39,281 bases of DNA from Strigomonas culicis (taxonomy: Eukaryota; Euglenozoa; Kinetoplastea; Trypanosomatida; Trypanosomatidae). Below are positions 26,966 to 34,669 of the stretch, piece after piece (positions within the stretch are counted from its first letter, which is position 1; each line of letters begins with the position of its first letter). The stretch spans positions 1 through 39,281 of the forward strand of contig AUXH01000116.1 of assembly GCA_000482145.1 (NCBI GenBank), given 5' to 3'. The position numbers and the translations under genes were made by a program. The notes beneath the pieces were generated by a model that searched no databases, had not been told where the DNA came from, and worked only from the letters and a program-made list of their open reading frames with translations.

Positions 26966-27721
26966 CTAGTCCGCCTCTGCCACGGCCGTGAGCCACTCCT
27001 CCACCTCGCTGTTGGGGATGCGCTCGAAGGCGCGGCTCGCGGCCCTACAACGCCCCATCTCCACGTCGGACGCCTTCACGGAGGTGCCCATGGCGTTCTG
27101 CAGCGCGGAAAGGGCGATCATGGCGATGTCCTTCTCCGACAGACCGTCGAAGGGGGTCGCCTTCTGGCGCTTCTCGAGGTACGCGCTCGCCTCCACGTAC
27201 TTCTTGCCCACGGCGGTCGCGAAGTGGCCGCAGACGAAGCCGGCGGGGTCCACCGTCCATATCTGCGGCACCCACTCGCCTGTCTCGTCGGACTCGTCGA
27301 AGCCGATGTAAACGCTGACGACGCCCATCGGCCGGATGCCCGCGTGCTGGGTGCGCACCTGGGCCTTGTCGCCCATGCGCTTCGCGAGCGTCTGGATGGG
27401 GATGGCGGAGCCGTACCGGTACTTGTAGTTCGTCGCCTCCTCGCGGGCGCGCTGCACTACCGACTTGCCATCCGACGCACGGCCCGTCATGCAGCAGCCG
27501 ATCGTCTCGCTGATGGGGTACAGCGCCGTGATCGACTCGGGGCGCATCAGCCGGTCGGGCACCTGGTGCTGCGTCACTACCAGTACGGAGTCCTTCCCCC
27601 GGATGGCCACCGTGAGGAGACCAGGGTACTTCACCGCGTTGAATGCATACTCTACTTGATACAGAGAGCCTTGGGGGCTAAACACGGACGTGTAGTAATC
27701 GAAGCCGCCACGGTCAGTCAT
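26966..27721 (-). CDS. 20S proteasome alpha-1 subunit (PSMA6 type)
   Basis: This is a structural subunit of the outer heptameric ring of the 20S proteasome, which gates substrate entry and binds the regulatory caps. The product is 251 aa. The alpha-type N-terminal signature FDYYTSVFSPQGSLYQVEYA (7-26) is intact. The downstream blocks VAIRGKDSVLVVTQ, IGCCMTGRASDGKSVVQRAR and VDPAGFVCGHFATAVGKK match the PSMA6/alpha-1 subfamily rather than other alpha subunits. As expected for an alpha subunit there is no propeptide and no catalytic N-terminal threonine. The start is a clear ATG 31 nt from a plausible acceptor. Confidence 0.95.
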   Translation of the reverse strand: MTDRGGFDYYTSVFSPQGSLYQVEYAFNAVKYPGLLTVAIRGKDSVLVVTQHQVPDRLMRPESITALYPISETIGCCMTGRASDGKSVVQRAREEATNYKYRYGSAIPIQTLAKRMGDKAQVRTQHAGIRPMGVVSVYIGFDESDETGEWVPQIWTVDPAGFVCGHFATAVGKKYVEASAYLEKRQKATPFDGLSEKDIAMIALSALQNAMGTSVKASDVEMGRCRAASRAFERIPNSEVEEWLTAVAEAD

Positions 27722-27752
27722 TCTGTTTTGTAAATGTATTTAAAGAAAAATA

Positions 27753-27772
27753 CTACGAAGAAGGAAAGGCTT
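27753..27772 (-). promoter_or_regulatory. Predicted spliced-leader acceptor for the proteasome alpha-1 gene
   Basis: The sense tract CCTTTCCTTCTTCG is followed by TAG (AG at plus 27753-27754), giving a 31-nt leader. Another AG directly before the ATG (plus 27723-27724) would leave only one base and is less likely. Confidence 0.5.
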
Positions 27773-28510
27773 GCTGTCCGGACGAAATACAGAGAAAAAA
27801 AGAGCAGGAGAAAAAAAAGGCACCGAATACAAGATTTGAAAAAGGAAAATGATTACAGAGATACGGTATGCATTACACGTACAGTAAAAAGAACCTTGAT
27901 GAACAGCAGGAAACAGTATCAAGCATACCTGTGCAAATGATATTAAAATTCATAAGAAAGAGCGAAACGTCTCTGCAAGATACCGTCAATCAGTTTCTCA
28001 GTAAGTGTTGACCTGCAAAATAATACAGGGACAAAACAGGGCGCACAGCGGTCAATGACAAAGGGTGAAGGGAACATAGTGTGTATTAGACTGAAAAAAA
28101 AATGAAACGTATCTATTGCCAACAACGTTAAGTAAGAGAAAAAAAAAATGTTCGAAAATAACAACAAGGAAACCGTAGAAGGCAACAACAGTAAATGATA
28201 ATAAAAGCAAACAAAAGAAAAAAAAGAGAGTAAACAAGAGTGTTTTATGCAAAAGAAGAGATGAGCTCTACGTATGTACATTTTTATGCGTTCATTGATT
28301 TGAAATAAAATGAACATAAATTACAGTGGAAAGAAAGGGGGTATATAAAGAGGTACAAACAACAGCAACAAATTCAACCGATTAAAAAAAAAAAACAGAA
28401 TGCTTATAAAAGATCTGTCAAAGAGAAACAGTAATACACAATTGTTTTTTTCTTTTAATTGTTGTTATTATGGTTTATTTATTTTTGATTTACTTCTCCT
28501 TAAAGGGCTT
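27773..28510. other. Spacer between proteasome alpha-1 and the acylated protein gene
   Basis: A-rich plus strand with many A runs (for example 28094-28102, 28139-28148 and 28386-28395) and a T-rich end at 28440-28500. No coding signal is visible. This is probably the long 3' UTR of the 28511-28972 gene. Confidence 0.5.
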
Positions 28511-28972
28511 TCAGTGCACGCGCGTCATACCCGGCCGCTGATCTTCCTTCAACCCCTCATTATCGCCATTCCCTTCACTCTGTCCGACGGAGCTGTGGTT
28601 GGCGAACAGCGCCGCGGCGTCGTAGGCCGTGATCAGCTCGCGCGGCCAGACGGCGGGGTTCTGCGGGTTGAACAGGATATTGCCCTTGCTCTTCTTGGCG
28701 TCTAGTGCCTCATCCGCCCACATGCAGATCTTATCCGTCTTGTTCTTGGACATGCTATTCGTCGTCGTCACCTCAAACCCCTTGTAGTCCTCGTAGGTGG
28801 TGACTGGTCCACCGGGACTGTCCTTCATCAAGTAGCCAGCTTCGAAGGCTTTCTTCGCAGGAGCGCCAGAGGTCTCCTTCGTGTCTCGTACCTCGGAGGC
28901 ATTTCTCGTCTTCTTCAGAGACTTGGAAAGAAGGGTACTATTGTTGATGAGTGAAGATTGCCCGCAGCCCAT
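28511..28972 (-). CDS. Small hypothetical protein with an N-myristoylation/palmitoylation signal
   Basis: The product is 153 aa from the first ATG; the upstream 23 codons contain none. It begins MGCGQSSLI. Gly2 followed by Cys3 and Ser at position 6 is a textbook N-myristoylation signal with an adjacent palmitoylation cysteine, which targets proteins to the plasma or flagellar membrane. The rest is hydrophilic, with a Lys-rich segment after the signal and a segment around DKICMWADEALDAKKSKGN (about 79-97), then a short acidic/Asn-rich tail. No known domain is recognised. By analogy with other dually acylated trypanosomatid proteins it may sit on the inner leaflet of the cell or flagellar membrane; this is inference. 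Confidence 0.78.
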   Translation of the reverse strand: MGCGQSSLINNSTLLSKSLKKTRNASEVRDTKETSGAPAKKAFEAGYLMKDSPGGPVTTYEDYKGFEVTTTNSMSKNKTDKICMWADEALDAKKSKGNILFNPQNPAVWPRELITAYDAAALFANHSSVGQSEGNGDNEGLKEDQRPGMTRVH

Positions 28973-29429
28973 GTTTCGTTTTGCCAAAAATGGCAGAGAA
29001 AAAAAAAACGGAGAAAGAGGTCTGAATACAAGATCACACACGAAAAAAAAACTATTTCTCCTTTCCGTTTTCTTTAAAAAAAAAATGAATAGTATGACCT
29101 ATTTGCCTGTTCCTCACTATTGTTTTGTTCTTATACAATAGCGAATCTAAACGAAAAAGGAATAGGGAAAAGGGGCAACTAAACACTAAACTGATACTAC
29201 TAGCGCAATGTAGAGATGCAATCAACCGACAAGCAAAAGGGGCAGAGGGGGAAGGGGAGGAAAGAGAAATGATGTGCTTCAGTGATATGGGTGTTCCAGA
29301 AGATAAACATGCCTGTGTCCCTTCGTTTGTAAAACACAGAAAACCAAGATGGGGTAGAAACGCTCCACAAGGCCAAATCGCAGTGTAGGTATGCAGTAGT
29401 TAATGATTAGACGTCTCTGTGTGTCATTC
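28973..29429. other. Spacer upstream of the acylated protein gene
   Basis: The sense-strand acceptor is probably the AG in GTATTCAG (plus 29023-29024), the only AG for about 50 nt before the ATG; a T9 run lies just upstream. The rest, to 29429, is the likely 3' UTR of the EF-Ts-like gene. No other gene is supported. Confidence 0.5.
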
Positions 29430-30815
29430 CTAGTGGTAGTTGTTTCTGTAAAACCTGGCAAAGACGCGATCCCCGTGGACCTGCATCGAGTGCTCCAGGG
29501 TGCGCCGCAGGGGCCCCGTCCGCGTCTCCATCGCGGTCTTGGCCGTGTTGGGGTCGTTCGTGTTCGTATGCATCGCCGCGCCGGGCGCGTTGGAGCCGCC
29601 GCCGCCGGCCGCGACCGTCTGCAGCTGCGCGTTGTCGCTCGTGACCCAGCTGCCCGGGGACGTGAAGTCCTCGTAGTGCTTCTCGTACTTGTGCTGCGCC
29701 ACCTTCAGCTTCTCCATCTCCACGACATTGCGGAACCCAGGGAGGCCGTAGCCCGGCGCGAAGGCGGCCGCGTAGCGCATCTCGAAGGTGGACGCGCTCG
29801 GCTGGAGCAGGGACTCCTTGAAGCGGATGAACTCCTCGAGGCTGTACTCGGGTCGGAAGAAGTAGGGTTGCCGCAGCACGTGGACTCCCTGGTCGTAGTG
29901 CACCATCTCCCGCACGACGTGCTCGCTGACGCAGTCCGCGATGCGCTCCACGTGGAAGCGGAAGCGGTTGTGGATGCCGGTGCGTAGGTCGATGCAGCAC
30001 GCGCCGGCGGCGGTGCCGATGTTGGGCGTGTCCTCGCGCAGCGGGTGCTGGATGAAGAACCCCTGCACGCTGTAGTCCCCGTATGGCAGCAGCACGATGT
30101 CCTTCACGGCCAGGCCGTGCGCCGCCAGGAGCTCCCCGCACGGCGTGTCGTCCTCCACCGTCCACGCCGTCGTGAACCTGTGCACCAGCCACTGCCGCGG
30201 CGTGTCCAGCGGCAGCTCCGCCGCCGACAGCGTCAGCTCGTGGATGACGTCGAGGACATCGTCGTTCAGGAGGGCCTCGTACGACGGGAGCGAGTAAGAC
30301 ACGAGGCAGAACGTCTCGGGGGCATAGGCCTCCAGGCACACGACGCCGAAGTCGCCGAAGCACGGCGCCCGCTGGTACCGGCGCTGGAGCGCAAAGACCG
30401 CCTTGTTGATGTCCCCCTTCGTGTGCTGCAGCGCCAGCACCGCGTCGGCCTCCGTCACGCCGTAGCGCCCGCACAGGAGCCGCACCGTCTGCGGGTTGGC
30501 GCAGAGGAGCGGGTGCGTGCCCGCCGGCAGCAGCCGCCCCAGCGCGCCGCTGCGCACCGGCCGCGCGATGGGCTGGTAGAAGGCGACGCGGTTGCGCATG
30601 ATGCCGAAGGAGTCGCCCGGCACGCGCACCTCGTTCTCGTCGTCGCCGGGCGCCACGTCGGCGGTGCGGTACGCCTGCAGCAGCTCGCGCGGCGGCAGCT
30701 CCTGCTCCAGGTGTCGCCGCTCCTCCTCCGTCAGCGCCGCGCCGCCGGCCGCGCGCCGCGCGCACCGTAGGCAGGCGGGCGCCGCGCCCACGCCGCGCCG
30801 GAAGCAGCGCCGCAT
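29430..30815 (-). CDS. Divergent mitochondrial elongation factor Ts-like protein
   Basis: EF-Ts recharges EF-Tu with GTP during mitochondrial translation. The 461-residue product starts with an arginine-rich, acid-free N-terminus (about 1-25), a typical mitochondrial presequence. A UBA-like three-helix block at about 107-146 (VRLLCGRYGVTEADAVLALQ, then GDINKAVFAL) resembles the EF-Ts N-terminal domain. The core pattern VKDIVLLPYGDYSVQGFFIQ, then ...NIGTAAGACCIDL, then SEHVVREMVHYD mimics the EF-Ts core: charged strand, short hairpin, hydrophobic GxxG strand, helix. The usual N-terminal TDFV motif is not conserved. The C-terminal about 100 residues are a Gly/Asn/Thr-rich extension. The identification rests on pattern order, so a mitoribosome-associated relative is possible. 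Confidence 0.65.
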   Translation of the reverse strand: MRRCFRRGVGAAPACLRCARRAAGGAALTEEERRHLEQELPPRELLQAYRTADVAPGDDENEVRVPGDSFGIMRNRVAFYQPIARPVRSGALGRLLPAGTHPLLCANPQTVRLLCGRYGVTEADAVLALQHTKGDINKAVFALQRRYQRAPCFGDFGVVCLEAYAPETFCLVSYSLPSYEALLNDDVLDVIHELTLSAAELPLDTPRQWLVHRFTTAWTVEDDTPCGELLAAHGLAVKDIVLLPYGDYSVQGFFIQHPLREDTPNIGTAAGACCIDLRTGIHNRFRFHVERIADCVSEHVVREMVHYDQGVHVLRQPYFFRPEYSLEEFIRFKESLLQPSASTFEMRYAAAFAPGYGLPGFRNVVEMEKLKVAQHKYEKHYEDFTSPGSWVTSDNAQLQTVAAGGGGSNAPGAAMHTNTNDPNTAKTAMETRTGPLRRTLEHSMQVHGDRVFARFYRNNYH

Positions 30816-30878
30816 GAGAGGTCGGCGCGCGGGCTACAGAGTCCCCGCAAAGGGGAGCGCAATAACAATACTAGTAAG

Positions 30879-30952
30879 CTGCCAAGAGACAACACGTGCG
30901 AAAAGAGAGAACAAGAAAGAGAGAGAGCGAGAGAGAGAGATAGGTAGAAAGG
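30879..30952 (-). promoter_or_regulatory. Predicted spliced-leader acceptor for the EF-Ts-like gene
   Basis: A CT-repeat tract of about 50 nt (plus GA-rich 30898-30952) on the sense strand leads to GGCAG (AG at plus 30879-30880). The leader would be 63 nt. This is the longest polypyrimidine tract in the window. Confidence 0.65.
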
Positions 30953-31095
30953 GGGAGAAATGGTACGATGGGATCTCCAAATGACCACAAGCGCGCTCGC
31001 GCAGACTTGCATGTACATTTACACAAACACACGCACACACATATTAACCCGCATGTATTGGCTTAGAGTAAAGGTGGAGAGTAAAAAGTCACCAC

Positions 31096-32103
31096 TCATT
31101 TAAATCCCTTGTAGAGGACCGTGATGGATGACTCATCCACAGTGAGCTCACCATTGGACTCATTATGCACCAGGTCGAACGCCACAACGGCACAGTTCTG
31201 CATTTTGCACTTCTTAGCAATGTGCGTGGATGAAGCTGGGAGGAACCGGCGGAAGAAATTGCGGAAGTACCCGCTGTGTCCGACGACGATGACCTCCTTC
31301 AGGGCCGCGTTGCTGCCGCCGCTCGCGGGGACAAGGCTGTCGTGGCCGGAGCCGCCGAAGAGATGGCGCAAAAAGATGTCCATGCGGAAGTACACATCGG
31401 AGCCGATCACCTTGCCGCCGTCGTTCAGATACGGGTTGAAGACGTTCTTGAGGTCCCTCGGATCCGTGATGCCGCCGATGCGCATGGGAGCCAGCTTGCC
31501 CCGCTCCGTGGACAGCGTCTGCGCGTCGATGTTGCGGGAGCCCTCCTGCAGCGACGAGTCGACCGTCATGCGCTCCCGCGTGACCGCGAGCCGCGGGCCG
31601 GCGCCGACGAGTGCCGTCTCCATCGCGCGCCGCAGGTTGCTCACGACGACGACGGACGTGGCGGGGTCGAAGGAGACCTTCCCCTTCGCGCCGCGGAAGA
31701 AGTCCGCGAGCTCGTTGGCCTCCTTCACGCCCTTGCTGCTCAGAGGCGAGTCGATCATGACGGAGTCGAACGGGTCCGTGAAGAAGTCTACAGTCTCGCG
31801 CACCACCGCCTTCACTACGCGGGCAGGCCATCCACCGTTGATGGAATTGAAAATGGAGTTCCAGACGGACTGGCCGTGTCGGACAAAAACAACGCGAATT
31901 GTGCGGCGGCCATTGGTATAGGGGCCCGTCGTCTCCATCCTGAGATAGTTGCTTCCCTTAAAGCTTGTGGGGAGATCCTTGGACCGAATAAAAAATTTTG
32001 TTCCTTCCGCATAGAGAGCGACCTTCAATGCCGCAATCTGGCCAAGCTGAGTGCCGAGAATGGCAACCGCAAAGATAACCGCAAAAACCATTAAAAAAAA
32101 CAT
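31096..32103 (-). CDS. Membrane-anchored histidine-phosphatase-superfamily protein
   Basis: The product is 335 aa. Residues about 2-30 are strongly hydrophobic and near the N-terminus, so a signal anchor is likely. The phosphoglycerate-mutase-like core begins with VVFVRHGQSVWN, giving the RHG catalytic motif (75-77) with His76 as the phosphorylated residue. It ends with VIVVGHSGYFRNF, supplying the second active-site histidine (H276). The intermediate SPLSSKGVKEANEL and VVSNLRRAMETA blocks are the normal family positions, and the latter holds the conserved arginine. The superfamily includes mutases and many phosphatases; substrate cannot be deduced. The anchor and the large insert before the second His argue against a glycolytic mutase. 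The start is an ATG at a short spacer. Confidence 0.88.
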   Translation of the reverse strand: MFFLMVFAVIFAVAILGTQLGQIAALKVALYAEGTKFFIRSKDLPTSFKGSNYLRMETTGPYTNGRRTIRVVFVRHGQSVWNSIFNSINGGWPARVVKAVVRETVDFFTDPFDSVMIDSPLSSKGVKEANELADFFRGAKGKVSFDPATSVVVVSNLRRAMETALVGAGPRLAVTRERMTVDSSLQEGSRNIDAQTLSTERGKLAPMRIGGITDPRDLKNVFNPYLNDGGKVIGSDVYFRMDIFLRHLFGGSGHDSLVPASGGSNAALKEVIVVGHSGYFRNFFRRFLPASSTHIAKKCKMQNCAVVAFDLVHNESNGELTVDESSITVLYKGFK

Positions 32104-33110
32104 GTACGCTACTTTTTCTTCTTATATGTAGAGAGTCGAAACCGTGATTACCCTTTCTAAAACAACGAGTTTTTTTTTTTTACGTATCTATAGACGTATA
32201 CACCTTTTTGTTTGTTTTTCAACAATGAATTCTAAAAGGGAAACCTATGAGGGAAAGGGAAAATCGAGGGGGAGAAGGAAAGAAAGTAAACCGTTTCTTC
32301 ATCGCATTACACCGTTGGTGTAACGCCGCAGAGTGTACTAGTTCACCTCTACATAAAAAGGAAGAAAAAATGATTAAGAATGAGGATAAAGTAACTGATA
32401 ATTATTCGATAAAACGTTGACGTGCATCTTGCTTGTAAACAAACAAACAAAAAAGGATATATATATATATATAGATCAACTCCAACGCAAAAATGGAAGT
32501 AGGAAATGCCCAACAAAAAGGAAAAATAATGTGAAATGAGAAAATAACGATGACAAATTACCTAGGTACGAACCTCTGTTGAAAAGATACCGAGAATAAC
32601 AACAACCACAAAAAGACAGAAGTACGTTAGTTTCCTTTCTATTATTCGAATGAGTATGATCATAGCCATTCTTTCTCTCTCTTTCTTATTGAAAAGAAGG
32701 AGAAAAAAAAAGGAAGTACGTACGTAAGAGCATACCATTCTAGTAACAGGGCCTTCATCCTATTCATCTTTTTTTTTTTTTTCATCTCCACGCACATCTT
32801 ACTGAACCGCTGAAGCGAGGCAAACGTAACGGAGCAAAAGTCGATTGTTGGAAGAGGTAGTCTTGGCTATGGAATAACAAAAACGAAAACCTTATGCAAG
32901 AAGCAAATACAGTGTTTTCCTTCGTTTCCTCATTTTTTTCACTTTCATCTGTACCTTCTTTTTTCTTTTTCTTTATGAACAATGAGAGAATGAAACCATT
33001 AGTTTTCCGTTTATGTTTCCATCTTTTCTTTTCCTTGATAAGAAGAGAACCAGCTTACGTCAGGATCCCATGGCAAGAAGGAGCCCGCACTTGTATACAC
33101 ACCCTCCGCC
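32104..33110. other. Spacer between the histidine phosphatase and BRCT protein genes
   Basis: About one kilobase of A/T-rich sequence. It contains a TA-rich repeat (about 32457-32473), T runs (32170-32181 and 32769-32782) and a T/C-rich plus-strand stretch (32920-33050) in the likely 3' UTR of the BRCT gene. No gene is supported. Confidence 0.55.
32457..32473. repeat. Short (TA)n microsatellite
   Basis: About eight TA units lie in the spacer upstream of the histidine phosphatase gene. Confidence 0.85.
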
Positions 33111-34298
33111 TCAGGCCTTCTTGCTGTGCTTCCTGTTGAGTGTTTCCATCAGCTTGGGCGTGGGCACATACATACCGTACAGCGGCGGCACCTCGCCCAA
33201 CATGAGGCTATCCTCCACCCAGTTGGACTGCGCGAGCTTCAGCCCGGGCAGGTCGGTGCTAACGAGGTGGGCCGCGATGAGCATGAGGCTGCACTTCTTG
33301 TCCTCGTGCGCGTAGAGCACGTGGGTGGCCTTGGTGCGCAGCAGCGCCTCCACATTGCCCTCCGCCTTGAGCACAGTCGCGCCGCACTTCTCCAGCGTCT
33401 CCGCGATACTCGCCTTCGCGCACAGCGCCGGCGAGAGCACGAAGACGATGCCGCTGAAGAGCATCTTGTCCACGCGGCTCAGCGCCTGCTGCGCGAGGAG
33501 GAGCTCCACGCCGCCCGTCTTCCGCCGCTGCTCCACCTCGTCCTCCATGTCCTCGGCGCCGCCGCCCTCCTTGTTCTTGCCGGCCACGCAGGCGATCGTC
33601 GCCTCGTAGATGTCCACGTTCGTGTACTGCAGCGGCTCCACGGCGAAGAAGGGGGGCAGCATCTCCCCCATCTCCGTGGGCACCGCGCCCGCCTTGCCGG
33701 ACCGCACCACCGCGGTGGCGCCCGCGCGCTTCTGCGGGAAGGACGTCGGGATCGCGTAGTCGTCCTTGTTGATCTGGTAGTAGGGGTGCTGGTGGTGCGG
33801 CAGGTCGCTACCGCGCACGGTGGCCTGCGCGACGGCGGGGATGCTGTTGAGGCGGTAGAGCGACGGGTGGATCTGGCGGGACTGCAGCAGCGAGTCGAGC
33901 AGCCACGTGATGGGGACGGCGTTGATGTGGATGTACCTCTCCACGCACACGCGGCACTTCTCGCTGCGCTCGTAGCCGGGCCGGTAGAGGAGCAGGTTCA
34001 CCCGCTTCGGGTCGAACTTCGTCATGCACACCGCGCCGTGGCGCTCGGCCATGCGCCACTCGACGGAGTGGCTCGGGTGCGCGATGGTGCGCGGGATGAC
34101 GCCGTTGAAATGCACGGCGTAGCCTGCGAAGATCTGCGGGATGCCGCGGCGGTCCATCGGCCGCGCGTAGAGGCACATGGGGCAGTGGGTCGCCTCCTCC
34201 GGCTGCTCGACCGAGCAGATCTGGCACATCCAGCCGTGGAGGACGGAGGGGGGCTGCCGCTCCGCTGTCGCCTGGGGGTCCACGTGCACCTTAGCCAT
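33111..34298 (-). CDS. RanBP2-type zinc finger protein with two BRCT domains
   Basis: The 395-residue product has an N-terminal RanBP2/NZF-type zinc finger, W23-x-CQIC...CPMC (C25, C28, C39, C42). It is followed by two BRCT-like domains: about 52-150, with a Trp in SVEWRMAERHG and the terminal ITWLLDSLLQSRQ helix; and about 290-385, with LFSGIVFVLS...ETLEKCGATVL and NWVEDSLMLGEVPPL. BRCT repeats bind phosphoproteins or DNA ends, and this finger class often binds ubiquitin or RNA. The combination suggests a DNA-damage adaptor, but no exact counterpart is recognised. An in-frame ATG at 34514 would add 72 residues, but these are translated polypyrimidine sequence. The start at 34298 follows an acceptor AG by 28 nt. 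Confidence 0.85.
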   Translation of the reverse strand: MAKVHVDPQATAERQPPSVLHGWMCQICSVEQPEEATHCPMCLYARPMDRRGIPQIFAGYAVHFNGVIPRTIAHPSHSVEWRMAERHGAVCMTKFDPKRVNLLLYRPGYERSEKCRVCVERYIHINAVPITWLLDSLLQSRQIHPSLYRLNSIPAVAQATVRGSDLPHHQHPYYQINKDDYAIPTSFPQKRAGATAVVRSGKAGAVPTEMGEMLPPFFAVEPLQYTNVDIYEATIACVAGKNKEGGGAEDMEDEVEQRRKTGGVELLLAQQALSRVDKMLFSGIVFVLSPALCAKASIAETLEKCGATVLKAEGNVEALLRTKATHVLYAHEDKKCSLMLIAAHLVSTDLPGLKLAQSNWVEDSLMLGEVPPLYGMYVPTPKLMETLNRKHSKKA

Positions 34299-34326
34299 GC
34301 TGTCTCTTTCGTTCGAGGGGGGATAG

Positions 34327-34352
34327 CTACAAGTAGAAGAAGGATAACGCGC
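34327..34352 (-). promoter_or_regulatory. Predicted spliced-leader acceptor for the BRCT gene
   Basis: The sense-strand tract TTATCCTTCTTCTACTTG is followed by TAG (AG at plus 34327-34328), giving a 28-nt leader. Confidence 0.55.
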
Positions 34353-34669
34353 GATATACTCTATTCTCTTTTCTTTTTTAGATAGATGGATACAAAGACA
34401 ACGATAGAAATGAAAACGACCAAATACTTGAGAAGGAAAAAAAAAAGAGAGAGAAGAAGCCACGCGTATAAAGGAAAGCCACTGATGCCAAATAAAGAAA
34501 GAAAGAAAAGGCATGTATACATATGCACGCTCAAGAATCGTACCGGCATAGAAAAGGGGAAGAAGAAAAAAGGGGAAGAATCAAGTGCGTAGATACATGG
34601 TTGTGTGACAACCATAGAAAAAAGAAAAAAAGGGTTTATAATAACATACATGCGAGCGAAAGTTCTACA
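34353..34669. other. Spacer between the BRCT gene and AMP deaminase
   Basis: Purine-rich plus strand (T/C-rich in the sense), with no coding signal. It holds the AMP deaminase 3' UTR and the upstream part of the BRCT splice region. Confidence 0.5.

Noticed and set aside
34299..34514. 72-codon N-terminal extension of the BRCT protein starting at an ATG
   Set aside because: Its sequence is translated polypyrimidine spacer, rich in Phe and Ser, and a better acceptor lies downstream at 34327.
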